NCBI RefSeq assembly: GCF_002733955.1
Contig: NZ_NVXQ01000005.1
Coordinates: 124,001-188,000, forward strand
Reading direction: 5' to 3'
Source of the DNA: Hoeflea sp.
GTDB lineage: Bacteria; Pseudomonadota; Alphaproteobacteria; Rhizobiales; Rhizobiaceae
DNA length: 64,000 bases
Numbering within the stretch: position 1 is the stretch's first letter; each line of letters begins with the position of its first letter. Of the stretch, positions 38,823 to 45,579 are shown in pieces. The notes under the pieces are model-generated. The model was not told the origin of the DNA and made no database searches. It saw only the letters and a list, made by a program, of their open reading frames with translations. The translations under genes and the position numbers were made by a program.

Positions 38823-39371
38823 ATGGAAACTCTCAATGACAGGCTGGCGGAACGGCTGAAGCAGGTCCGCCTGATGCGAGGCTGGTCGCTGCAGGAGCTG
38901 GCGGATGTCAGCGGGGTCAGCCGCTCGACATTATCTCGGGTGGAGAATGCCGAAGTCAGCCCGACGGCGGACACGCTGGGCAGCCTGTCGACGGCTTACC
39001 AGATGACAATCTCGCAACTGCTGGCGCCGATCGAAGCACCATTCACGCCGCTGATCAAGGCGGCGGAACAAAGTGTCTGGCACGATGCCGACAACGGGTT
39101 CTCGCGCAAGGTGATGTCGCCGCCAAGCGGCGGCCTGTCGGCGGAAGTGGTGCACTGCACGCTCGACGCCTACCAGATGATCGCTTACGCAGCGCCATCT
39201 GTCCCGGGGCACGAGCATCATCTGGTGATGTTATCGGGCACGCTGAGCGTCAACATCGGCGACGAGGAACATCATCTGGAGGCCGGCGATTGCCTGCGCT
39301 ACCAGCTATTCGGGTCATCGAGATTCCAGACCGGGGTCGATCCCGCAACCTATCTGATCGTACTTGTGTGA
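38823..39371 (+). CDS. XRE-family regulator with C-terminal cupin domain
   Basis: Residues 1-70 are an XRE helix-turn-helix (LKQVRLMRGWSLQELADVSGVSRSTLSRVENAEVSP), and residues 100-182 a cupin fold with PGHEHHLVMLSGTLSVNIGDEEHHLEAGD. This SutR/YdcN-like architecture usually binds a small ligand in the cupin and controls an adjacent metabolic gene. It starts immediately after the palindrome at 38782-38816. The GNAT gene follows after six bases, so the pair is an operon, and the GNAT product or substrate is the most likely ligand link. Confidence 0.9.
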   Translation: METLNDRLAERLKQVRLMRGWSLQELADVSGVSRSTLSRVENAEVSPTADTLGSLSTAYQMTISQLLAPIEAPFTPLIKAAEQSVWHDADNGFSRKVMSPPSGGLSAEVVHCTLDAYQMIAYAAPSVPGHEHHLVMLSGTLSVNIGDEEHHLEAGDCLRYQLFGSSRFQTGVDPATYLIVLV

Positions 39372-39377
39372 GGCGTC

Positions 39378-39905
39378 ATGACCAGCATCAGCATTCATTG
39401 CCTTTCCGCCGATGAGCTCGATGCTCACGCAGACGCGCTGGCGGAGATCATGGCGCGAACGGTGGAGGACGGAGCGGCCATCGGCTACATGCAGCCGTTT
39501 TCACACACTGACGGGCTGGCCTTCTTCACCGGACAGGTGTTTCCCGAGGTGCGGGCCGGCCGGCGCAGGCTGCTGGTGGCCGGGCTGGATGGCAAGACGG
39601 TGGGATCGGTTCAGCTGATCACTGTGCTGCCGCCAAACCAGCCGCATCGTTGCGAAGTGGCCAAGATGATGGTTCACCCCTCGGCTCGGCGCAAGGGCGT
39701 TGGCCGCGCCCTGATGCAGGCGCTCGATGCGGAGGCGCGCGCCGCCGGCAAGACCCTTGTCACGCTCGACACCAAGACCGGTGACAAGGCCGAGCCGCTT
39801 TACAGGGCGGCAGGCTTCCAAACCGCGGGCGTGATTCCCTGCTATGCGCTGGATCCCGACGGCAAGGCGCAGCACGCCACGACCTATATGTACAAGGCGC
39901 TTTGA
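39378..39905 (+). CDS. GNAT-family N-acetyltransferase
   Basis: A 175-residue GNAT fold with VAKMMVHPSARRKGVGRALMQALDAEA, the acetyl-CoA-binding R/Q-x-x-G-x-G/A pattern at RRKGVG, then LVTLDTKTGDKAEPLYRAAGFQTAG. These enzymes acetylate small amines, antibiotics or protein N-termini; the acceptor is unknown. Downstream of and cotranscribed with the XRE-cupin regulator. Similar XRE-cupin/GNAT pairs occur in rhizobia, suggesting acetyl transfer to the regulator's ligand. Confidence 0.9.
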   Translation: MTSISIHCLSADELDAHADALAEIMARTVEDGAAIGYMQPFSHTDGLAFFTGQVFPEVRAGRRRLLVAGLDGKTVGSVQLITVLPPNQPHRCEVAKMMVHPSARRKGVGRALMQALDAEARAAGKTLVTLDTKTGDKAEPLYRAAGFQTAGVIPCYALDPDGKAQHATTYMYKAL

Positions 39906-39999
39906 TTTGACCGCCGCTGACAGCGCTTCGCCTTGCGAAGGATGGCGGCGAATGCCAGGGCACAAACTGCCCGGCCTTGGCCAAGGCGGTGCGGAAGCA

Positions 40000-40473
40000 T
40001 CAGGCCTTGCCGTCGTCGGGCAGGGGCTCGCGGTTTTCATCGAGCAGCTTGCGGATCGTGACCAGTCCAGGCAGGGCAGCAAGCATGATCTGGTGATGCT
40101 CTGACCGCAGGAAATGCTTGAAGGTGCGCGTCAGGGCCTGGATGGCTGCCATATGAAACGCCCACCCCGCCTGGGTGAGGAAGACCTGTTTGGAGCGGGC
40201 ATCGGTTTCACTTGGCAGGGTCTGTATCAGCCCGCGCTTCTCCAGCACCTTGAGCGAATGGCTCATGGTCGCCTTGGTCACCTGCATCGCATTGGCAATG
40301 GCGAGAGGCGTTTTTCCATCGCCTACCCGGGTCAGATGCGCAATGATGGCAAAATGCGACGGGTGCAGGCCGTCAGGCAGAATCTTGCCGACAAGCGTCT
40401 TGCCAAGCTGGTCAATGATGGCAACTTCGTTGAAGAAGGCGAAGACCTCGCCTGGATTTATGCCGGAATCCAT
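40000..40473 (-). CDS. MarR-family regulator, first of two tandem paralogues
   Basis: A 157-residue MarR winged helix: LHPSHFAIIAHLTRVGDGKTP, AMQVTKATMSHSLKVLEKRGLIQ, and the wing SETDARSKQVFLTQAG. It is clearly related to the protein at 40723-41202: both share the AMQVTK-T-SHSL-VLEKRG recognition helix, the DARSK wing and a C-terminal LPGL-IRK motif. No enzyme or efflux gene adjoins either, so targets are elsewhere. It converges on the GNAT gene across 94 bp that can form a small hairpin (39926-39940). Confidence 0.88.
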   Translation of the reverse strand: MDSGINPGEVFAFFNEVAIIDQLGKTLVGKILPDGLHPSHFAIIAHLTRVGDGKTPLAIANAMQVTKATMSHSLKVLEKRGLIQTLPSETDARSKQVFLTQAGWAFHMAAIQALTRTFKHFLRSEHHQIMLAALPGLVTIRKLLDENREPLPDDGKA

Positions 40474-40722
40474 TCCGTTCTAGCTTCCTTGTTCTGACTT
40501 TGGCGGCCGCGATGGACCATCCACGAACCCGGTCCCTAAAAAAGCCATCCAGAAATTTGAATCATACCGCCGCTCCCGCAATTCAGGATCTACCGGCAGA
40601 TCGTGTCTATTTGAGGACGCCCCGCAAAGGTTGCGTCGATGGACAGGGCGGCTCTCGGCTTCACCTTCGGGCAGCGGCGGAGGGTGACTTCACAGCCCGT
40701 GTTTGCGCAGATTCGCCTGCTG

Positions 40723-41202
40723 TCAGGCCCGTCTGCCGGCATGAGATTGAGCAAGCCGCTTGCGAATGGCCGCAAGGCCGGGCAGCGTCTCGCCCATGGT
40801 CTGGATGTCATTCTGGTTCAGAATTGAGCCATAGAGTGTCAACACCGCATCAAGCACGTGTTTTTGAAACGCGCGTCCTGCTTCGGTAATAAACACGAGC
40901 TTGGACCTGGCGTCGGTGTCCGATCGACGGGTCTCGATGAAACCGCGCTTTTCCAGGACCGACAGCGAGTGGCTGATAGTTGTCTTGGTCACCTGCATGG
41001 CGGCGGTTATCTGCAACGGCGTTTGGCCGTCTCCGCCCCGGACGAGGTGATTGAGGATGTAAAAATGCGACCTGTGCAATTCGCCCGGCAGACATTTGTC
41101 CACCAGGGCTTCGGACAGCTGCGCGGTCTGGCAAGCTTCATTGAAATAGGCGAAAACTTCCGCCGTGCCGTATTGCGGCTCTTTCACACGGTCGAATCTC
41201 AT
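40723..41202 (-). CDS. MarR-family regulator, second tandem paralogue
   Basis: A 159-residue MarR protein: LHRSHFYILNHLVRGGDGQTP, AMQVTKTTISHSLSVLEKRGFIE and RSDTDARSKLVFITEAG. It precedes its paralogue on the same strand with 249 bp between, where I see no gene. The two differ most in the N-terminal 30 residues and at the C-terminus, as expected after duplication and divergence of ligand or dimer surfaces. The tail is basic (SHAGRRA). Ligand and target are unknown. Confidence 0.88.
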   Translation of the reverse strand: MRFDRVKEPQYGTAEVFAYFNEACQTAQLSEALVDKCLPGELHRSHFYILNHLVRGGDGQTPLQITAAMQVTKTTISHSLSVLEKRGFIETRRSDTDARSKLVFITEAGRAFQKHVLDAVLTLYGSILNQNDIQTMGETLPGLAAIRKRLAQSHAGRRA

Positions 41203-41516
41203 TCTCGGTTCACCTCCGAAGGTTGCGCCTCCCCTGGCTGTTGCTGGCTAACGGGACCTTGACCGACCCCTATATCTCATTTTCACTATCTTTCTACTGA
41301 CTTCAAGTTGATGATTGCGGTTCTGGTTAATTGCTTGCTTCGGAATTTCAGCCGCTCCGAACGCAGATCTGGTTCGCGCCTCGGGGGCTCCAGCCTCGCA
41401 AGATTGATCGAAGTGCAGCAAGGGCGGCGAACCGCCCTGGCCTTATGCTCAGCGTAAAAAGAGACCGGATGTCATTCACACCCGGCCCCGCATCAACGTT
41501 TCTGTGTGCCTGACGG
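41203..41516. other. Intergenic region upstream of the MarR gene (314 bp)
   Basis: No gene is supported. It holds the hairpin at 41421-41438 and a moderately AT-rich patch around 41270-41335 likely to contain the promoter of the MarR gene at 40723-41202, but no clear -35/-10 pair or operator. Confidence 0.55.
41421..41438. terminator. Hairpin downstream of the SRPBCC gene
   Basis: AGGGCGG (41421-41427) and CCGCCCT (41432-41438) form a perfect 7-bp stem with a CGAA tetraloop, about 80 bp past the SRPBCC stop. Without a T tract it is a weak terminator candidate. Confidence 0.35.
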
Positions 41517-41954
41517 TCAGCCGATGGCTTGCTCCAGGCAATCCAGGATTGTCGTCCAGCCCGAGATATGGCCATTGCGGGCGTCCTCGCTGCGAAACCT
41601 GACCTGATGCAGCGTAACCTCGGTGACGCCCGCTTCGATCTCGGTGAAATCGATTGTGACGACGCTGTCATCGAGCGAGTGCGGCGATTGCCAGGTGAAG
41701 GCAAGGCGTGAGTGCGGATCGATCTCGAGATAGGTGCCGGAGTGGGGTATTTCCTTGTCCGCCGTGGCCATGAGGATGGAGAATCGTCCGCCCTTGACCG
41801 GGTCGTTGGTGACTTTGGACGTCATGCCGCTGCCGCCGGGACGCATGAATTTTTCCATCATCTGCGGCGAGAGCCATGCCTCAAACACGGCCTTGCGGGG
41901 TGCCGCTATTCTGCGGCTTACGGTCAGTTCAAGCTCATTGAGTGTTTCAACCAT
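41517..41954 (-). CDS. SRPBCC (AHSA1/Bet v1-like) domain protein
   Basis: A 145-residue START-like protein starting at ATG 41954: LELTVSRRIAAPRKAVFEAWLSP, FSILMATADKEIPHSGTYLEIDP, RLAFTWQSP and EVTLHQVRF are the AHSA1 pattern of a hydrophobic ligand pocket. It overlaps the end of the ArsR gene by eight bases and has GGACGAAG upstream, so the two are coupled. ArsR/SRPBCC pairs are common in bacteria and generally concern a small hydrophobic ligand or toxin, not metals. The final ligand is unknown. Confidence 0.9.
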   Translation of the reverse strand: MVETLNELELTVSRRIAAPRKAVFEAWLSPQMMEKFMRPGGSGMTSKVTNDPVKGGRFSILMATADKEIPHSGTYLEIDPHSRLAFTWQSPHSLDDSVVTIDFTEIEAGVTEVTLHQVRFRSEDARNGHISGWTTILDCLEQAIG

Positions 41955-42282
41955 TATCTTCGTCCTTTGAAACGAGTGCCTCTTCAAGCGCCTGAAGGCG
42001 CAACTCCCAGATGGACTTGAGTTGCCTGAACCAGCTCTCAGTCAGCTGCAGCGGTTCAAGCTCGGCCGCGATGAAATGCTCACGCCCCAAAGTCCGGCGG
42101 GTGACCAGCCCTGCCTCCTCCAAGACCTTGATGTGCTTGGACACGGAGTTCAGCGACATGTCGAAATGGGCAGAGAGCGCAGTCACTCTCAACGCCCCTT
42201 CCTGAACAAGAAGCGTCAAGATCTTCCTCCGGGTGGTGTCCCCGGAGGCCTTGAGAATTCGCGACAGTGCATCTTCGTCCAT
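41947..42282 (-). CDS. ArsR-family regulator of the SRPBCC operon
   Basis: A 111-residue winged helix: ILKASGDTTRRKILTLLV, LSAHFDMSLNSVSKHIKVLEEAGLV, then RTLGREHFIAAELEPL and a helical tail. No cysteine is present, so metal sensing is excluded and a small organic ligand is likely, in line with its SRPBCC partner. Its start codon lies one base from an inverted repeat (42284-42305), a second close copy of which (42322-42343) lies inside a 48-bp palindrome, so tight autoregulation is expected. Confidence 0.92.
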   Translation of the reverse strand: MDEDALSRILKASGDTTRRKILTLLVQEGALRVTALSAHFDMSLNSVSKHIKVLEEAGLVTRRTLGREHFIAAELEPLQLTESWFRQLKSIWELRLQALEEALVSKDEDNG

Positions 42283-42283
42283 T

Positions 42284-42305
42284 TATTCACCCTTATGGTT
42301 GAATA
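42284..42305. promoter_or_regulatory. ArsR operator 1, overlapping the Shine-Dalgarno
   Basis: The 22-bp site is an imperfect palindrome: TATTCACCC, four bases, GGTTGAATA. Its complement matches operator 2 at 17 of 22 positions. It begins one base from the start codon and contains AAGGG, the ribosome site of the ArsR gene. Confidence 0.6.
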
Positions 42306-42308
42306 CTA

Positions 42309-42356
42309 GCACCGCACATTATAGTCAACCCATTGGGTGAATATAATGTGCGGTGC
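42309..42356. repeat. 48-bp palindrome with 15-bp perfect arms
   Basis: GCACCGCACATTATA (42309-42323) and TATAATGTGCGGTGC (42342-42356) are exact inverted copies around an 18-base core, itself the centre of operator 2. TATAAT appears on both strands, so divergent promoters are possible; on the minus strand TTATAT-N17-TATAAT points to the ArsR gene. It could extrude as a cruciform. Confidence 0.85.
42322..42343. promoter_or_regulatory. ArsR operator 2, at the centre of the 48-bp palindrome
   Basis: TAGTCAACCC, two bases, then GGGTGAATA; 17 of 22 positions equal the complement of operator 1. On the minus strand most of the site occupies the spacer between TTATAT and TATAAT, an ideal place for a repressor. 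Confidence 0.55.
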
Positions 42357-42405
42357 GGTAGCAAGACGGTTTTCCACCGTTAAGGCAGACCGCCAGCCGG
42401 GCATG

Positions 42406-42434
42406 AAAAATGCCGGGTCGGCGCCCGGCATTTT
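42406..42434 (-). terminator. Intrinsic terminator of the pirin gene
   Basis: AAAATGCCGGG (42407-42417) pairs perfectly with CCCGGCATTTT (42424-42434), an 11-bp stem with a six-base loop. Read on the minus strand it ends in five T, 28 bp after the pirin stop. It also works in the other direction. Confidence 0.88.
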
Positions 42435-42461
42435 GAGAGAATTGGTGATCACATCCGAGCG

Positions 42462-43373
42462 CTAGTGCGCCGGCTTGATGAAGGTGCCGTTCTGCAGTTC
42501 GGTCACGGCCTGGATCAGCTCGGCGCGGTTGTTCATCACGATCGGACCGTGCCAGGCCACCGGCTCCTTGATCGGCTTGCCCGAAACCAGCAGGAAGCGG
42601 ATCCCCTCGTCGCCGGCCTGCACTGTGATCTCGTCGCCGGTGTCGAAGACCACCAGCGTGCGGTCGCCGGACATGTCTCGGATCTGGATCTCCTCACCCT
42701 CGACTTCCTTTTCGACCAGCACGCCAAAGGGTTTCGACGCATCGCGGAACGAGCCGGAGCCGGCAAAGATATAGGCAAAGGCGGAGCGGTAGGCGTCGAC
42801 CTTGAAGGTCTTCTTTTTGCCCGGAGGCACTGAGATGTCGACATAGGACGGTTCGGCGGCAATGCCGTCGACCGGGCCGCGCTTGCCCCAGAATTCGCCA
42901 CAGATGATGCGCGCGGCGGTGCCGTCATCATCGATCTCGACGGGGATGTCGGCGGCGGTGACATCCTGGTAGCGCGGCGCGGTCATCTTGAGAGAAGACG
43001 GCAGGTTGGCCCAGAGCTGGAAGCCGTGCATCTTGCCGGCGAAATCTCCTTTCGGCATTTCCTGGTGCATGATGCCGCTGCCGGCTGTCATCCATTGCAC
43101 GTCGCCGGCGCCCAGCGTGCCGGTGTTACCCAGGCTGTCGCCGTGCTCGACGGTGCCGGCCAGAACGTAGGTAATGGTCTCGATGCCGCGATGCGGATGC
43201 CAGGGGAAGCCCTTGATGTAGTTCTCGGGCTGCGAATTGCGGAAATCGTCAAACAGCAGAAACGGATCGGTCAACGATGGATCGTCAAAACCGAAAGCGC
43301 GCTTGAGATGGACGCCCGCTCCCTCGAGATGCGGGGTTGCTGTGGACTGGTGACGGACTGGTCTGATCGACAT
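42462..43373 (-). CDS. Pirin family protein
   Basis: The protein is a double cupin. The N-terminal cupin has FDDFRNSQPENYIKGFPWHPH, the metal-binding WHPHRGIETITYVLAG, and SGIMHQEMP with the third His and Glu, giving the four Fe ligands of pirins. Bacterial pirins show quercetinase-like activity or act as redox switches for pyruvate dehydrogenase; role here unknown. ATG 43373 has GAGGAG six bases upstream and gives 303 residues; the longer frame to 43445 lacks a ribosome site. A strong terminator follows. Confidence 0.92.
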   Translation of the reverse strand: MSIRPVRHQSTATPHLEGAGVHLKRAFGFDDPSLTDPFLLFDDFRNSQPENYIKGFPWHPHRGIETITYVLAGTVEHGDSLGNTGTLGAGDVQWMTAGSGIMHQEMPKGDFAGKMHGFQLWANLPSSLKMTAPRYQDVTAADIPVEIDDDGTAARIICGEFWGKRGPVDGIAAEPSYVDISVPPGKKKTFKVDAYRSAFAYIFAGSGSFRDASKPFGVLVEKEVEGEEIQIRDMSGDRTLVVFDTGDEITVQAGDEGIRFLLVSGKPIKEPVAWHGPIVMNNRAELIQAVTELQNGTFIKPAH

Positions 43374-43596
43374 GGCAGTCTCCTCGGGCTCGGCCTGACA
43401 ATGCGGGCCCTCACTGGTTGCGTTGTGCGAAATGTAGCGGTGCATGACAGGGGTTATAAGAGGCTTGAGGGTGACGCAGTGTTCAGATTGGCAACACTCG
43501 GAGGCACGAGCGGGATGCTCAGGTTACGCCCCATGCGATCTGGAACTTCCGCGGCCGGCTTTGCGTTGACGAAGCATCACCGAAAAGGAGATGCAG

Positions 43597-43812
43597 ATGA
43601 GCCTGAAAACCGATTCAAAACTGGAAACCGAACTGTCACCTGAAGAGGTTTCTGACGACCAGACTCTGACGAAGGACGAGAAACTCGCCCGGATCAGCGA
43701 CATGAAATATGATCTCGAGCGCCAGACCGGCCGCGGCACGGCCGATCTCGATCAGGTCGAGACGCGAATGGCCGCGATCAACCTGGCGATGAGCCGCGCC
43801 AAGCGTGGATAG
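43597..43812 (+). CDS. Small charged protein of unknown function (71 aa)
   Basis: AAGGAG is directly followed by ATG at 43591, too close to initiate, so the start is the next in-frame ATG at 43597, six bases on. The 71-residue product is helical and very charged (SPEEVSDDQTLTKDEKLARISDMKYDLERQTGRG), with a C-terminal AAINLAMSRAKRG. It has no cysteine, signal or membrane segment. I do not recognise it. It converges on the Lrp gene, 14 bp from its stop, and is divergent from the pirin. Confidence 0.78.
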   Translation: MSLKTDSKLETELSPEEVSDDQTLTKDEKLARISDMKYDLERQTGRGTADLDQVETRMAAINLAMSRAKRG

Positions 43813-43826
43813 GCTGCCCGATCGGC

Positions 43827-44312
43827 TCAAACCTGTGGGCCGCGAACAAGCCCGGTCAAGGGGATCTGCGTGGTCTCCTTGATCTCCTCCATGACGAAAG
43901 ACGCCGAAACGTCTGCGAGTTTCACCTTTGCGATCAGCCTTTGGTAAAGCCGGTCATAGGCTTTCACATCCAGGACACGGGCGCGGAGCACGTAATCAAG
44001 ATCGCCGGAGGTTCGGTAGACGCCGACAATCTCCGGGAAGGCGCCGACGGCCTCACGAAAGGCCCTGAGCCAATCCGCATCATGGCTTGCCGCGCGGACG
44101 AAGATGAAGACGGACAAGCCGCAACCGGCTGCTTCCGCATCGAGTATGGCGACCCGATCCCTGATCAGGCCGCGTTCCTCCATCAGCTTGACCCTGCGCC
44201 AGCAGGCATTGCGCGACAGGTTGACCCGCTCCGACAGCGCATCGACGGAAAGGGTGCCATCGCGCTGCAGCTGGCTGAGAATTCGGATATCCATATCGTC
44301 TATCTGGTGCAT
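43827..44312 (-). CDS. Lrp/AsnC-family transcriptional regulator
   Basis: A 161-residue Lrp protein: DDMDIRILSQLQRDGTLSVDALSERVNLSRNACWRRVKLMEERGLI is the helix-turn-helix, followed by the RAM domain (VGVYRTSGDLDYVLRARVLDVKAYDRL). The final start could be the ATG at 44294. It is divergent from the DUF6356/glutamine-amidotransferase pair, 111 bp apart, so those may be its targets. A TCCCAA (44326-44331) and TTGGGA (44355-44360) pair in the gap could be part of a binding region. Confidence 0.92.
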   Translation of the reverse strand: MHQIDDMDIRILSQLQRDGTLSVDALSERVNLSRNACWRRVKLMEERGLIRDRVAILDAEAAGCGLSVFIFVRAASHDADWLRAFREAVGAFPEIVGVYRTSGDLDYVLRARVLDVKAYDRLYQRLIAKVKLADVSASFVMEEIKETTQIPLTGLVRGPQV

Positions 44313-44423
44313 CCTGAGACGTTTATCCCAACATAGAGATTATTCAAAGGACATTTGGGACATATCCTCCCCTGATGCGGGTTATCCTCTCACAAATGCA
44401 TTCATACGAGGGATACCAAGCTC

Positions 44424-44639
44424 ATGTCCAACCAGATCGCGCGCCTCTTCACAGCCCACCCCCACTCGGTCGACGAGAGCTATTTCGAACACCTGCTGTT
44501 TGCCGGCAAGTTCGCAGGCAAGCTCTTTCTTGCTGCCTGCGCCGCGCTCATGCATGCGATCCTGCCGTTTACCTTTGAGAAAACTGCAAGCGGTATCATC
44601 AATGAGTTGCATCACCGGATGCACAACCGGAGCAAATAG
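44424..44639 (+). CDS. DUF6356 family small membrane protein
   Basis: The 71-residue protein reads IARLFTAHPHSVDESYFEHLLFAGKFAGKLFLAACAALMHAILPF, then FEKTASGIINELHHRM: an N-terminal HPxSVxESYxEH motif and a single hydrophobic helix that mark DUF6356. Its function is unknown; the family is common in Alphaproteobacteria. The class II amidotransferase gene starts six bases after its stop, implying an operon, and the Lrp gene is divergent. Confidence 0.85.
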   Translation: MSNQIARLFTAHPHSVDESYFEHLLFAGKFAGKLFLAACAALMHAILPFTFEKTASGIINELHHRMHNRSK

Positions 44640-44645
44640 AACCGC

Positions 44646-45455
44646 ATGTGCAGATGGGCCGCCTACCGAGGAACGCCGATCCCGCTGGAGCAGATTGTCT
44701 CCGCGCCCGGGCATTCGCTGGTTGAGCAATCCCATCACGCCACGCAGGCCAAGACCGCGACCAATGGCGACGGCTTTGGCATGGCCTGGTACGGTGAGCA
44801 CCCGGAACCCGGGCTTTACCGCGACGTGTTGCCGGCCTGGTCAGACTGCAATCTGAAATCCCTGGCGCGGCAGATCCTCTCACCCCTGTTTCTGGCCCAT
44901 GTCCGCGCCTCGACCGGAGGCGCGACCAGCCGCGACAATTGCCACCCGTTCGTCAACGGCAAATGGACCTTCATGCACAACGGCCAGATTGCCGGTTTCG
45001 AGAAAATCCGCCGGCCGATGGAAGCCGCATTGTCGGACCGGCTTTATCAATCGCGGCACGGCAGCACGGATTCGGAACTTTTGTTCCTGCTGGCGATCGA
45101 GTTCGGTCTGGAAACGGATCCGGCGGGCGCTTTCGGCGAAGCCATCCGCTTTGCGCTGTCGGAAGCGGCGCGTGCCGGGGTGCGTGAGCTGGTGCGGTTT
45201 ACCGCAGCGTTTTCCGACGGAGAAGCGCTGCATGCGATCCGCTACGCCAATGACGAATTTGCCCCGACGCTTTATTCCGCACCAACCTGCAACAACCAGG
45301 GGCACTGCCTGGTCTCGGAGCCTTTCACCGACACCGGCACCAAATGGCACGAAATCCCCGCCGGCAGCATTGTCACGCTGACATCAGGCGGCATCACTTC
45401 GGCCCGGTTTTCACCCTCGCAGGCGGAAACGGTGAAGGTCGCAGAAGTGGCATGA
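44646..45455 (+). CDS. Class II glutamine amidotransferase (YafJ-like)
   Basis: The mature N-terminal Cys nucleophile (MCRWAAYRG) and the conserved NGDGFGMAWYG, RASTGGATSRDNCHPF and FMHNGQIAGF tracts define the Ntn-type YafJ family. Such stand-alone glutaminase domains release ammonia from a gamma-glutamyl substrate; their acceptor is unknown, and EgtC is a relative working in ergothioneine synthesis. No egt genes are nearby. The 269-residue length is normal. It forms an operon with the DUF6356 gene. Confidence 0.92.
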   Translation: MCRWAAYRGTPIPLEQIVSAPGHSLVEQSHHATQAKTATNGDGFGMAWYGEHPEPGLYRDVLPAWSDCNLKSLARQILSPLFLAHVRASTGGATSRDNCHPFVNGKWTFMHNGQIAGFEKIRRPMEAALSDRLYQSRHGSTDSELLFLLAIEFGLETDPAGAFGEAIRFALSEAARAGVRELVRFTAAFSDGEALHAIRYANDEFAPTLYSAPTCNNQGHCLVSEPFTDTGTKWHEIPAGSIVTLTSGGITSARFSPSQAETVKVAEVA

Positions 45456-45579
45456 TGCGGTCTCTGGTCGCTGGCGCTCCTGTGACAGGGTGCTGACACC
45501 AGGATTTCGGCTCATCGCCGTCTTGCTCTACGTGTGGACGCTGCTGGTCGCGGCGGTTTTCAAGGCCTGATTTGGCGCA

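Noticed and set aside
45490-45570. 26-codon GTG frame with a hydrophobic helix after the amidotransferase gene
   Set aside because: No usable Shine-Dalgarno (ACAGG abuts the start) and no independent support; kept only as a possibility.
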